A stretch of 64,000 nt of DNA from Diploscapter coronatus (lineage: Eukaryota; Nematoda; Chromadorea; Rhabditida; Rhabditidae), in assembly GCA_964036155.1 (NCBI GenBank), contig OZ038423.1, forward strand, positions 41,493,249-41,557,248. The letters run 5' to 3'. This document shows positions 36,701 through 48,880 of the stretch, piece by piece. The notes under the pieces were generated by a model. The model had not been told where the DNA came from. It searched no databases and worked only from the letters and a program-made list of their open reading frames with translations. Made by a program: the position numbers and the translations under genes. Position 1 is the stretch's first letter; each line of letters begins with the position of its first letter.

Positions 36701-37607
36701 CTCATTATCTCTTTAGCCCTCTGCCTTGTTTCTGCCGTATTTTCACATGCTCTTCCCGGGTCTCTATCCAAGGTCCTCTGTACATTCCTCTCGTCTTTGC
36801 CCTTGTCTTACAAAGTTGCGCCATGTTTTTGAACTTCCTAATGGATTTTGTCCTAGATGCAGGCTAAAGGACGATCGTCGAATAGTATTTCTATCTCATT
36901 TCATGCTGTGTTTCATGAACGTTTTCCTAACGAGAATACAAAAGCTTCTCTGGAATATTAGCGAAAATAAATCGACGTCTTTGTATCTGAAAATATTCTC
37001 ACTAGATATTCATGTGCTTGCCGGAATTTATGTGTTCAGATGCGCCTCTTCTTCACCAATTAAGAATTCTCTTTTGTAAATGGATTATCCTTATTTTCGC
37101 TGCAACCTTTCGTTTCGTTGGATGATGAGAGATTGTGAAAATTTTCGATCCTGAAATATTCGACGCCCAAAATTGATGCCCCAGGCTATTTTCTAAATGA
37201 AAACGTAGGACTCGCGGCGCCACTCGTCACAAACATTTACGCTTCATTTGCAGTTATACGATTTCTTCTACCAATTCAATTTTAACGCATTCCATTCTCA
37301 TAAATTCAATGCTCATTTTTGATGGAGAATTTTTGTAAAATTTGTCAAAATTAATTCATATTTTCAATTTCGATTTTCGAGAAATCATGTCGTTTCCACC
37401 TTTCGCATCTTATTTTCATTAGAAATTCGGACCAATTGAGGATTCTCCATTCAAAAGCTGCACATTGTGTAAATTGGCGCAAAATATTCTATTCTACCTG
37501 AAATAGATTTGTCTTTTTCTCGTGTTTATTATTGGGTTCGTTTCTCGAAATGATATTATTGTAATTATCCCTCGAAGGAGCATACATGTCGTAGAATGCA
37601 ACAATTT
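33738..37607. other. Intergenic DNA, 3.9 kb
   Basis: No gene is seen. Plus-strand CT-rich stretches at 35.6-36.8 kb and a GA-rich one at 35.6-35.8 kb give spurious open frames, up to 139 codons at 36413-36832. The DNA probably holds the upstream regulation of the receptor gene that follows. Confidence 0.45.
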
Positions 37608-37609
37608 AG
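37608..37609 (+). other. Probable trans-splice acceptor of GPCR gene
   Basis: CAATTTAG ends 6 bases before the ATG at 37616. Confidence 0.45.
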
Positions 37610-37615
37610 GTTGAA

Positions 37616-40600
37616 ATGGAAGTTCAAGAGACAGCCTTTTACTCGGACTTCCCTGAGACTTTGCCAATTGGCGATGCAAATAGCACTATTGCTCCAGTGA
37701 TCTGTGATGGTCAATACGACCCGACTCTAGGCATCATTCTCGTTGGGTAAGTCCCATATTTTCTTGTTTTCTTCAATTTTCCAATCGCTTTCAAGTTATT
37801 TCCATAATTAAGTTAATTTTTATTATCGTATTTTCTCCGGCAATTTTGTTATGCTCTGACTTGTGTTCTCCGTTTTTATTTTGTTCATTCACCAGATATC
37901 CCAGAGCTATATCTTCATTCATTAGATTTGAGCTGTGAAATGTGGAGGAGGAAAGTAAAAAATAGGTTGAATTTTCATGCAATATTCCAATTATAATGAC
38001 GCGCAATCTTTCAAAAATTAGGCTATTCGCAACTAAACTTATAAATTTAGTGTAAAATGTCAGATTATTTTAAGAAAGAGCGGCATTAAAGTTCGTAGAA
38101 CTGTTCATTAGAGTTGATTATATTTTCTGAATTTAATGATGAGTATTTACCTCGAAGAGTTGAACTTTTGATGCGTAATTTTTTGCTACTTCGCCTCGCT
38201 AAATGGATCGTTGATTAACTTGACCGGAAATCATTTATCTATTTTTCTCGCGAAGCACATCTAAAATAGAGAAAATTGCAACGCTACTCATTGTTCTCTC
38301 AAACAGAAAAACCGGGAAGTCCCCAATCAACGGAATATCCGACTTTTTGCCGTTCACAGAAAATCTGCATCGGAAAAGGAATTCGTGCCGATTTCCAAAA
38401 GAAATCAACACTCTGAAAAACACTTGCGTGGCATAACGAAAATTATTTTCCTTATCAAATGTCTGATATGCGGTTTTTTGTCTTCTTTCGGGATGAGATG
38501 ACATGAATCTTCGTATAGTTTGCTAAAATGGACCGATATCTTCCAAAATTCGTTTGTAGCACGTACACTCGATTTGACCTTTGCATTTCTTTCCGAGACT
38601 TTACTCTAATCCAATTAATGTAGCCGAGTTTGGAGAACATGAACACGATTTTGCTTTGTTTATGGAAAATGAGATTCGCCGTCGAGTTTGGAACAAAGCC
38701 TTTCTTTTTTGGCAGATTCTTTTCTATACGAATGACATCTCCTCCTGCTGCTGCTTCCATTTCACATAATTATTTGTACACCTCACTAGAAACATTGTGA
38801 AATTTCCGAGAAAATACATTTTTAGAAATAACAAACTAAAAGTAAGCAGAGTGAGCTAATAATACAAACCTAAAGCATAATTGTTCAAGCTCATTTGTTT
38901 CATGAACGCTATTTATCGAATCTTCGAAGCGAGTCTGAGGAGTGTTGCACAATCTGTTGATGACCAATTTGATTGAACAGGAAAACGGGGAAATAAGATA
39001 AATGAGAGAAAGCGAAGAAAAAACGAGAGCTTTGCAAAGAAGTATGGCGGCCGCCCTAAGAGAATGAGCATAGAAAGGCTGGTAGATTCGAGAAATGAAA
39101 GTTATCTATCTTTACCATTCGATTTCAAGAAAAATGAATTGATGGGTGAAATAATTATCTAAAAAGCGCAAGTAAGCTCATAATGTCCATATTCCGCCGT
39201 TATTTTACATCTCTGGCGAGGTGAACACTGGATTGAAGGTTTTCAAAATCTGCAAAATTTTGAATTCGATGAATAAACGGTGAATGCGCACGATCCGTCG
39301 TAAGCTTTCATATAACTATTGAGACTACATTCACCTCAAGCGACATTATTCAGTGATTCCTCGATGATAACAGAGATTATCTTCTCCGAGGATCACACGG
39401 AGTTATTGCAGTTTCAGTAATGGCATGAAAACCTACTACAAATCGTGCGCATTCAGTCATTCATTCATTAAATTCTAATTTTTTTAGACTTTGAAACTTA
39501 AAGATGCTACTTAGTTTTCAAATTGTGGTTTTGTAAATGAGGAATTGCTTTGAGCGATAATCACATTCAGTCTACTTTATCGAATGACTTTGAAAGCTCA
39601 GAGAAACGAATATTCCTGCCAAAATCCTTTTTACATGATTATGATTTTTTCGAGTTAAAATTTATGGTTCCCGTGACCTGAGAGTTTCTCGTTTTGTCCA
39701 CAAAGTCGCGCGTCGCTTGCCTCGAAATATGAATCTCTTGAGCTGCCTGCCTGCCTACCGCCCGTCAGCCCAGTTCCTCTCCTTACTGCCTATTGCTTTA
39801 CCCTTCAAACTACTCACAAAACCAAGAAAATGACAAAAAAGCCTCCAAACTCTGCTAATCCCGAATCGTTCATCATCGAACTCATGAGAATTTAAGGAAA
39901 AATGAACGCAGAAACAAAAGAATATGAAACTATGCCAACTTCAAATTGAAAATTTTGAGTGATTAGTATCCTAGCATATGAAAATTTCAAAACACATTCA
40001 ATATTGTCATGAAATCGCTGAATTAATCGAGAATGTTCGAAGCTTGTCATCTTTAGCCTGAGGACAAGTAGAATAAATCTTTCTGAGAAATTCCCGCGTC
40101 TTTCCTCATGAATGATGTTCGAGAATTTGCGCTTACATTGAGCAAACTTCATAGTGCCGAATATCGGTTTAAGAAAAGTTTCAAAATTAGGTATAAAAGA
40201 GCAAAGCTTTTTTCCTCATTTATTTTTTCCAACACCTACTCCTATCAAACTGCAAACGTCTTGATGAAAGTCGAATGGACGGCTATTTCCACTTGTGCAG
40301 AAATATACCTACTTGAGGGTCATAAGGAAATCGAAACTACTACTTCAGAATATGATTCTATAAAAAGTTTATGATAGTCAGGATATCGTTGAGATGAGTA
40401 GTCCTGTCTAAATTTCATCTCAGTCGTAAAAGTTCAAAAATCAAGTTCAATTTCAAGCAAATTCGGAAAGGTCACTACATAAGTAAAAAGTTCAGAAAGC
40501 GACATATTGATAGGAAAAAAACCTTGCGATAGTAATGCCCTGCTTGAATTTCAGATTCGGTTCCTTGATCTCACTGATCGGTGTCGTGGCCAACTTCACT

Positions 40601-43286
40601 CTGCTGTACATGTTCCTGACCCGAGGTGCCTACCGCAACTATCCCTTCCAAACCTTCCTCGCCCTTTTGGACTTCAATCTTTGTGCCCTTTACATTTTCT
40701 GCTTTGGTTTTCCGAAAATCGCCATAAACCTCAGAATCGGTTAGTTCAACTGTGAAATATTTGGACTTTTATCTAGAAAGTCAACTACTTCGAAGTACGG
40801 AAGTTGAATTGAGTAAAAATGCAGCAGTGGAAGTCTCAAAGCTTTCAATGTTCAGAACAAAAACAGTAGGTAACAAGAGATCTTTTTAATTTGACTCGGA
40901 AACGAGTCCATTTTTCATGTCTAGGAGGAGAACGAGTCAATCTTGAACACTCAGAATAGCAAAGTTGTAAAAAAAAAATTAGTCATTGAATAAATTATTT
41001 CAGAGTGGCTGTACATCATGGTCAGAACAGTGACAGTCCACACTCTGTTCCTGAGTCGTATCATCCAACTTCTCATTCCCTACATTCTGATAGCCCACAC
41101 AGCAGATAAATTCATCATGATGTCCTCGGGAACCAACACTGATAGCGAGTATGATTTTATGATTATTGCATAAGTCATAAAGCGAATGATGGAATCTAAC
41201 GAGATATTGATTGAAAATGGTGTAAGCATTATCCTTCATCATGACAGCTTAAGCCACCAAATGTCACTAGAATTGGAAGCGATACTTGAACAGTGCACTT
41301 TGTGAAGATAATTGAATTTGGCACTTTTGTTTTCGTTGCAATAGGAAGAGGAAATTTCGCAAATGATAATCGTAAAATAACCAAAATTAGCCATGAAACA
41401 TCACCCACGAGATCTGCTGTTTGCAATTTCGTAAATGCCTCAAAGTTCCGGTCGAATGCGCTTTTGCACATTTCGCTTCTGTTGGCCTCTAACTTTTATC
41501 CTTATGAGTCGGTCAAACAATAGAGAGACGATTAAAGTTGTCAAAACTGCTGACAAAAGTCGTTGAAACATTTTACGACTTTGAAATTAGCTCAAGTCTA
41601 GGAAAAGGTGAGCAGCATTCAATAAAGATGACATCAAATTTATTATGACCCGAACTGAGACGTTTGCCGCGTGGTGTTTGTAGATGGATCGAATAACTTG
41701 AACTAATTGAGTTATCTTTGGATAAAGAAGATAGCAGATTTCATTAAAAATTTTTCCTTGCTTTTCCGAAATCCGTTAATAAAAAATATGAAATGTGAAA
41801 GCCATTAAAGAATGAATTTTGGAAGATTTCCTTCAGAATTTGCTGGAACAAGCGAATAATGGTGATCACGGCTCTGTTCTGGATAGCAGTAGTCATCCGA
41901 GTCCCTACGTACATGACTTTCTTCGTAAAGGACGAGCCAGAATGCGACTTCTTTGAGAGTAAAGTTCTTATGACGATCGATAGCGAATATCAGACGTTCC
42001 TGCTCAACTTCGATTTCGTAGTTCAGGTTATCATTTTATCCAATTACTTTCGAAAAAATCGCATAAAATTATTACAGCAATAGCTGTGGGGGAAACAGAA
42101 TTTAGACATGCATTTTCTTCTGAATTCAAATTATTGGCATGAGATACGATCGTCCGGACAAGTTCAATTCTGAACATTCTCTCCGTAGATATAAAAAGTA
42201 ACATATCCTGAGGAATTTCAGTTCTTCCACACATTCGTCTCGTTCATCATTCTGTGCTTCCTCAACACCGTCGTCATCAAGAAACAGCGCGACTGCCACA
42301 AGCGAGCTCGAAGACAGTCCAACTTTCCAGCTGTAAAGATTTCAGTTGTCCTGGTAAAGAAGGAAATCCAATCATTCGATCGACGTAATGATGTTATGAA
42401 AATTTTCTCCCGCTTGCGTTTTTATCGATTGCAATCCAACATGTGCTTGCCTATATGGTTAAGAGTAGAAAGGAAATCCTCTCCTTGATCAAACACGTGC
42501 AATCACTCATACCACAGCCTTGAATATCAACCCAATCGTAGAATTTTAGCATATGTCATGGCGTAAATGTAAGATATTGGGCGTCATCTCCTTTGTAACC
42601 CCGGGAGAATGAGATTAGATTTTCCTACTGTAATGCAACCATGCATTTCCTACTTTGCCAGTATCGATGTCGTGTAGAATTTCGAAATGAATTTGAATCT
42701 TTCACCTAGATTTTCGGAAACGTGGATAGCATTCACTTCGAAATTCGCATTGTGATTCATTTGGATGATTTGAACAAAGAGAAGACTTTCAGAGTAATCA
42801 CAGAGATGTCGTTCACGAAATCGCTCGGAATGAAGAGAAGAAGCTGCGATCGACAGTCCGAACGACAATCGTCATCATCAGCTCGTATCTGGCCTGCAAC
42901 GCCGCAAATTTTCTCATTTACGTGGTCGAAACCTTCCGAAAAGAGTGGATTATGGTAAAACTGTCTTAGTATCGAATAGAAAATAGAAATTCCAGAACGA
43001 CCACTACGACTTCATTCTGGCGTATTATGTATCGACTGACATCTGCACCTGGTTATTCGTTCTATCGTCGACGATTCGAATATTCATCTTTTACAAGTAC
43101 AATCCTGATTTGAGGCGAGAACAAATGGCCTTAAGAGATGAAGAGATTTGAGTTTTCAGATCCAAACTTCGCGCTATTGCCTTGGTGCGATTTTTGACGA
43201 ATTACAATTGGAAGAAAGCGGCTGCCTGTAGCAGTGCGGGTCTTTCAAATTACCCCTACACTCTCACAAGCACTGTTGAAAAATAA
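37616..43286 (+). CDS. Seven-transmembrane receptor, rhodopsin-like, ligand unknown
   Basis: G-protein-coupled receptor at the plasma membrane. Exons: 37616-37746, 40555-40739, 41004-41148, 41837-42026, 42222-42332, 42793-42954, 42996-43096, 43160-43286; 383 residues. The N-terminus is short, extracellular and acidic, with an N-glycosylation site (NST). TM1 (LISLIGVVANFTLLYMFL) and TM2 lie in exon 2, TM3 in exon 3 ending AHTADKFIMM, TM4 in exon 4, TM5 in exon 5, TM6 in exon 6 (TTIVIISSYLACNAANFLIY) and TM7 in exon 7 (ICTWLFVLSSTIRIFIFY). The DRY-type motif is replaced by ADKF. Exon 5 could end at 42353 instead, adding seven residues in frame. Exon 7 could read to a stop at 43149-43151. AATAAA at 43282-43287 overlaps the stop. 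The layout suggests a nematode peptide-receptor-like family, but I cannot name it. Intron 1 is 2.8 kb. Confidence 0.78.
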
Positions 43287-44066
43287 ATTTTTTCTTCGAA
43301 ATTTTCAAATTCGGCAATTATTCAACTTTGAGATTTTTTTTTATAAATGTCTTTTATAGTTATTGTTTCTCATTAATGTAGCCAAATTTTTGTGTGTGAT
43401 ATGTTTTTGTTTTTTATTTCTGATCTCTGCTTTGAAATTGAAAACAAATTTTTCATGATTCGACGGAACGTGTCTTTGCAATTATCCGATTATTTTTTAA
43501 AAATATAAACCTAAACTAAAAATTATGGATAATGTTATCCTGCTGAATGTTTGTGCAAGTATGATAATTAATAAGAGCGATTTAAATAAATTTTCACTTT
43601 TTCAAAAGCACTGTTGTTGAAAATCTATAAAATATACAGTACTTTATAATTAACGAAATTGGTAAAAAAATCGATTATAAAATTTTTAAAATGGAAACAG
43701 AAATAAAACAACGTTGGTTTATCATTTTCTATGATTGCAACACAAGAATATGTAGTTCCCAAATCGATTCCAATGGAAACCATTTTTCATTTTTTTAATC
43801 TATAAATTTAGATTGTTTTGAACACATTTCAAGCATTCATGCTCAAATAAATAAAGAATCATGGCTCATTAGGGTCAAACTTCATATTGATTATATGGAT
43901 TGTTCCCTTCAAATAAGGTTATAAATTAAAAGTTACTTTATTTAAACATCCTTGCATTGACATTTCGAATTAAGAAGAGCAGAAATTAGTAGTGGCAGAA
44001 CGATGAAATAATCTTAACAAATACTGAAAGGTATTTAACTGAAACTAAATGGATTGATATCATAAA
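43287..44066. other. Intergenic DNA, very AT-rich
   Basis: About 780 bp with no gene visible. Confidence 0.5.
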
Positions 44067-44937
44067 ATGATAGAGAAAATGCCTTATCAGTCAGGTAACG
44101 AAAAAGAGATTGGCTAAGAAGAAAATAATAGGCTATTTCAGTGAAATATCGAGAAAATATGAAAAAATACGCTAATATTGATGCTGCTGATAAACAATAT
44201 GTTTTGAATACGCTCAATAACTGTTCACAAGAAGTCGATAAGCTATTTCTGGTATATATTTTGAAAATCTTACTTTGAAATTACTATAAAATAAATACTG
44301 GGTTTGGTTACAGAATTTTTAAATAAAATGTTTAAATTACCATAGCTCCGCCCACTTGTGAGAGCGGAACCTTGTCTTCTCGGTTTGGTGATTAGGACCC
44401 ATGGGGGTACCCACCTCTGATCAAATCGTGATTTTTCAGACTTTTCTGAAATCCGAGTTCTCTTTGATGACTGTTCGGGTCTGCAAATACACTCTCTTAA
44501 AGCCGCTTGAAATCACACAAAATCGACACCATTTGTTATTTCGATATGGGTCTGTGAAAATAGGCGATCGGATGTTCGTCTGTACAAATACGATTTGCAG
44601 GTTTCATGGAAAGAAAAGTCAGAGTCACATCGTCTAACCGAAATATTCTAAAGTTTGCATTCCGCGATTTTCGATGTTTTGCGTTTAGCTACCAGCAAAA
44701 CAAAGGACTCACAAGCTCTATATGCCAAATCACACAGAACAAAAGTTCCATTTTAAGGGTGCAAAGCAAAGTGGATGGAGAAAGTCTATAAACTTTCCGG
44801 ATGTTAATCCGTGTTCGTGGCGAGGTACTATAAAAGATGGAACTTTTCATTCAATGACAAACAATTTTATCGAGGATACTAGAACTTCCTTACTCGTCGT
44901 TCTAGTGTCAGCTTTCGGCTGGCTGTTAGAATTTTAA
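44067..44937 (+). CDS. Unrecognised protein with hydrophobic C-terminal tail
   Basis: I do not recognise this gene. A consistent model has four exons, 44067-44094, 44142-44251, 44440-44631 and 44689-44937, all GT-AG and in phase, giving 192 residues. The N-terminal third is charged and helical (YANIDAADKQYVLNTLNNC). The middle has four cysteines (VRVCKYTLL, FVCTNTICRFHGKK). The last third is rich in basic and aromatic residues (GWRKSINFPDVNPCSW) and ends in a 16-residue hydrophobic stretch, SLLVVLVSAFGWLLEF. That tail resembles a GPI-anchor signal or a tail anchor, but no signal peptide is seen at the N-terminus, so a further 5' exon may exist. AATAAA is near 44969. Open frames stay open across three junctions, which supports a real gene. 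Confidence 0.45.
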
Positions 44938-45729
44938 TTATCTCTACTAAAATTTGCCTTTAAATTATAATAAAAATAAAATTGAATGGAGTATATGCCC
45001 ATCTATTAAACCTTCAGTGAAATAATCATTCATGATTAATTTTTCTAAAGTAGCGTAGAAAAGTAACCAGACCATCAACTTATCTTCAAGCTCATGCAAA
45101 AGTAATCAACTCATTAGAGTGTCTTTACCAAATTCAAATTAAAAATCACATTGAATTGACTATTTTTCCCTCTTGAAAATTTTCATTTCTATCTGAAATA
45201 GAAATCTGGCTCGCCAATTCTAATTCAAAATGAGATTGAATTGAATTAATGTGTTTTCTTTAAATGTTTCATCATTTTAACCTGGTATGAAATCCTGGCT
45301 TGCCAAGGACTTCGCTATTCCTGAAATGAAAATTTCGAAAATCGCCCTCCTTGAAAAATGCTTACTAAATTATATAGTAGGGGTGATTTGCCAAAAATTA
45401 TTGAATAGGTGAAAATCGCGACCGTAACCAGACTATGTTTCTAAACTCGGTATCTTGCCACCTTATCACTGCGCTAAAGTCGCTTTAATCAGCTCACCAT
45501 TTACTTCCTTGCGAAAAGCACTTGAGCTCATTAAACTTGAGCATTTTATTGGTTCTCTAAAAGAGTGGATCAATGCGAAGATCCGCGATATATTTTCCTG
45601 TCAAGCAGATGTGAGCAAAAAGAAAATCAAAGATCGATTTATGAGTTTTCTAAACAGGATCAGAAGTTCTACTCAAAATTTTTTTCAGATATGTGTTTGT
45701 TTGGTTTTAAGTGCTAAATTTAGGTTACG
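44938..45729. other. Intergenic DNA
   Basis: About 790 bp. A 95-codon Lys/Leu-rich frame at 45455-45742 overlaps the start of the next gene in another frame and shows no known motif. I do not call it. Confidence 0.45.
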
Positions 45730-46619
45730 ATGCATGAACTAGTTGTTTTCATCTTTATCTTGTGCACAGCATCAATTGTTCATGCAGCGGATTTAGGTAA
45801 TGTGATTTCCTATCTTCTAAAAATATCAATAAAAGTTAGACACGGATGCCGAATCGTTCCTGTCACTCGATGTGTTCGACCAGGACATTCGTGACAAAGC
45901 GAAGCACCTCATGGAGGAGGCAGAGCCTCTGACGAAGGGCGACGCTCCGTACATCGATTATTTGGCTGAAATCCTGTTCGATCGAAGGGAGTCGCTAGGC
46001 TCGACAAAGGCCAAGTATGAAAGACTTCACGTCACGCCGGATGCTCGCTACACGAAGGAAGTGGTGGGTTTCCTGGAACGTACTTTCGATTTGGCAATCG
46101 ACATTTTCTAGGGCGAAAAAGAAATGGAACTCCTCCTGAAACTCGACAAGGTCATCAAATTCTACGAGCAAGAAGTGTTGGATAAGGCATCACCAAAGGT
46201 ATATGAAATTAAATCAAGCGTGAAAATTTATGCATTTTTTTTATTTCAAAGAAATTTAGGTGAAAGAATTCTTCGAGAAGTTGGAAGGAATGATGGAAAA
46301 GCCTTCAGATTATCTGAATTGGACTGAGGATCAATTCGTAGAAGCTGTAAGAAAGTAGCAATTTTCATCTCATATTGGAAATGCTTTTAGATCAAAAAGC
46401 TGATCGAAGGCATGAGCGAGGAGGATATTCAATTCACTAAAGCTGGAATTAAGGAAGTCATGGTAAAGACTTTGTTATTTCTTTCATTTTTCATAACCAT
46501 GGCGGACTTATTAAGTTTCGGCTAATTAATTTTCAATTTAGATTCAAGTCCAGGAGGAAAGACTTCTCGAAGATCTCGCAAAACTGTCAGTGATGTGGAA
46601 CCAAGTTTTTCCTAATTGA
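45730..46619 (+). CDS. Secreted helical protein, FAR-like (fatty acid/retinol binding)
   Basis: Exons: 45730-45796, 45840-46060, 46112-46198, 46260-46346, 46391-46462, 46542-46619; 203 residues, all junctions in phase. Residues 1-20 form a signal peptide ending in IVHAA. The mature protein has no cysteine and is predicted all-helical with many Lys/Glu/Leu heptads: RDKAKHLMEEAEPLTKG, KVIKFYEQEVLDKASPKVK, EFFEKLEGMMEKPSDYL and DQFVEAIKKLIEGMSEED. The pattern of a long amphipathic helix, an SPxVKxF turn and another helix resembles nematode FAR proteins, which bind fatty acids and retinol. The similarity is weak and read by eye. It is clearly related to the minus-strand gene at 47511-48880 (shared FYEQEVLDKASPKVK-like segment). 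Another all-helical nematode secreted family is possible. AATAAA at 46814-46819. Confidence 0.68.
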
Positions 46620-47036
46620 TCAAGGCATTTACGTTCTCCTCCTCCAAACTATTTCCTTCTAGCATTATTCTTGATTGTATGTTGTCTGTGCACGCTTAGA
46701 CCTTGGCACCTGTCAATGCTAACTCCCAAGTTTCATATATGGTTTGACATTTGACTCTGACACGGTGTGCAACGTACGCTTTTCTATTGCGATTGTGTTA
46801 CCTTTGTAAATAGAATAAATTCTAATTTTTGTAACAAAAATGATGTTTTGCGTGTCAAAAAATTATCCACAAATCAACCACAAAATTTAACGTCTAGGAA
46901 AAAATCTAAAAATTGTCTTTAAAACTTTCTTCAACTTCGAAATCTTATAATTCAACTAGAATGAAAATTGCATATTTATCAATTAGTGGTTCAATTGGAA
47001 TCAATATATGATAAAAAAATTAAACTTAATGATCCT
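46620..47036. other. 3' region of the FAR-like gene
   Basis: AT-rich DNA with the poly(A) signal of the preceding gene. No gene is seen. Confidence 0.5.
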
Positions 47037-47144
47037 TCAATTGGCCTTGACGGCAGGAACACTGCTGTGCTTGTTTACGTGCTTGTCGCCGTTCAGGGCA
47101 AGCATCTTGAGGCTTATTTCCTTGTCCAGCTCATCAAACTTCGT
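47037..47144 (-). other. Orphan minus-strand exon candidate
   Basis: A TTTTAG acceptor at 47145-47150 opens a 35-residue frame beginning TKFDELDKEISLKMLALNG, ending in a stop at 47037-47039. Its codon use is markedly more GC-rich than its surroundings, which suggests coding DNA. It resembles the last exon of the FAR-like minus-strand gene only in position and in an I-x-L-K-M-L-A stretch (there IKMLA). A second open stretch at 47222-47407 (ALSDEEVVSDLHSK) could be an upstream exon, but I cannot join them convincingly. It may be a remnant of a third paralogue or an alternative 3' exon. Confidence 0.35.
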
Positions 47145-47510
47145 CTAAAATCGATATTTTTATTGTTAGTTTGATAATAGAAGTGCTTTTCTCCCCTCAA
47201 AGGCTCGAAAAAACGCTTTTGCTAATGTCTAGTGACGCTTGCCCCGCTTTTTCTTGTATTGTGACAGAGGATTAGGACCATCATTTGTTGAGCTTTGACA
47301 ACGGTCTTTGGTTTACTTATTTTACTGTGTAGATCCGACACAACCTCCTCATCTGACAATGCTCGATAATAGCGGAAGTTTATTGCAAAAGAGAAGTTGG
47401 TAGGCAAAGATCAGAAACGAGGTTGAATAAGATGAATGAGCCTTTATTCATTTTGGTCATTGAATAAAACGCTCATTTCTTATTGTTCGTTGATCGTAAG
47501 CTATTCTATT
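47145..47510. other. Between orphan exon and minus-strand FAR-like gene
   Basis: It contains the open stretch at 47222-47407 on the minus strand and a minus-strand AATAAA (TTTATT at 47443-47448) that fits the end of the FAR-like gene. Confidence 0.4.
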
Positions 47511-48880
47511 CTAACTTTTTTCTTTAAAAATATAAAATCTAACAAGGAATTTATTCGCCAGCATCTTGATTTCCAAATAATCCTCGATAGTTAACCCATC
47601 AAAGGCTTTCGAAACCTAAAACAAATGAAATTATTATATAGAAAGCTCAATTGTATACAGCACAACAGTGTTCGTAACCGGATAAAGTGGGTCATTTTCG
47701 TTGGATTCTGAACTGATTCAGAGTGAAAATGACCATTACGATTTTTCAGAAAAGAAAAGAATTTGGCAATATTAACGAGAACGGGAATTTCAAAATATAC
47801 CTGGTATCAGCCTCCTGTACTAGTTACCGACTTTTTTCTCATTTCTTCTCTACTCTCATATTCTCTCATCCTAAAATCCTGCGACTAGTACAAGAAGCCC
47901 CTGGTATAAATTTGTACAAATCGGTTATAAATGCTCACCACTTTCTGAAGTTCAGCATCAGATTTTACGATGTTCTCGAAGAAATTCTTTCCGTAATTAC
48001 CTGCTTCATTAAGAAAATTTTTCACCTAAATAAAATCCGAAGCTCAATTCAGGTAATTTTGTTATAACTTACTCTTGGACTAGCTTTATCGTAGATTTCT
48101 TTAGTGAAGAAGTCGACGAGTTCGATTGCCGCTTTGACCCTCGCTTCGGTATCCCCCTAAAACTTTTCTTCCAGATTTTATATCATTGATGCAATACTTT
48201 TCTTTCAAAAATTGAGTCTTTTCTTGATTAGCACACTTTTAGTTTCTCGAAAAATTAATATCGGAAGAAAGTACTATTTCTAAATTTTGGAAAGAAAGTA
48301 TTCGGCGTCATACATCTTCATCAATGAATCCTTTATCGTATTCCTTAGCGACAGCCTTCATAGCAGCTACCTTATCAGCTTCAGACATGGATTTATCGGT
48401 CACGATAGCGAAAATCTGAAAAAAGATCTTCAGATAAATTATGATAAAAAAAACAATTCAATCCTATATTCTACACCATATCTATTTGTTAATTTCACAT
48501 AGGTTTGTGGAGAAATTGGAGTGGAATACAGGAGGACGATATTGATAAAATTTTGAGAAACGAATCAAGAAAACTACCTTTTTGAAACCATCGATTTCTT
48601 CGTTCGAAAGTTTCTTTACGTCGGCTCTGAGATTCTTTAACTTTACTTTGTAGTGACCAACTGAAATCTTTAGTCTAATCTTCTGAACAAAGTTGGCTAT
48701 TGATATTCCTTCAAGATTATTCTGCATAACTATGGAGGTAAGTACTCAGTTTTTGAAAATAGTTTATCCTCTAAAATTTTTACTCAATGGAACGAGGCTT
48801 GGATCCACGTCTGGTCTCGATTGGATATTGATAATGCAAAGGGCAACGACAGCCAAGAATAGGATAGTTTTGAGCGTCAT
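47511..48880 (-). CDS. Secreted helical protein, FAR-like, second copy
   Basis: Exons from high to low: 48880-48784, 48660-48578, 48415-48314, 48156-48073, 48025-47939, 47615-47511; 185 residues, all in phase. The signal peptide is about residues 1-20 (TILFLAVVALCIINIQS). The mature protein is helical, Lys-rich and cysteine-free: LRADVKKLSNEEIDGFKK, SMSEADKVAAMKAVAKEYD, AAIELVDFFTKEIYDKASPR and VKNFLNEAG. The stretch IELVDFF..KIxxxSPxxKxF follows the pattern of FAR proteins (amphipathic helix, Ser-Pro turn, helix). It is related to the plus-strand gene ending at 46619 and lies tail to tail with it. The fifth exon may end three bases earlier (47942). A lipid-binding role is inferred from weak resemblance only. 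Confidence 0.68.

Noticed and set aside
36413..36867. Leu/Phe-rich plus-strand frames of 61-139 codons
   Set aside because: They come from a CT-rich tract; overlapping frames are open at once and no splice-consistent gene can be built.
44340..44365. CTCCGCCCAC motif also present in the foldback element at 50.2 kb
   Set aside because: Only about ten bases match and no inverted arm accompanies it, so it is not evidence of another copy.
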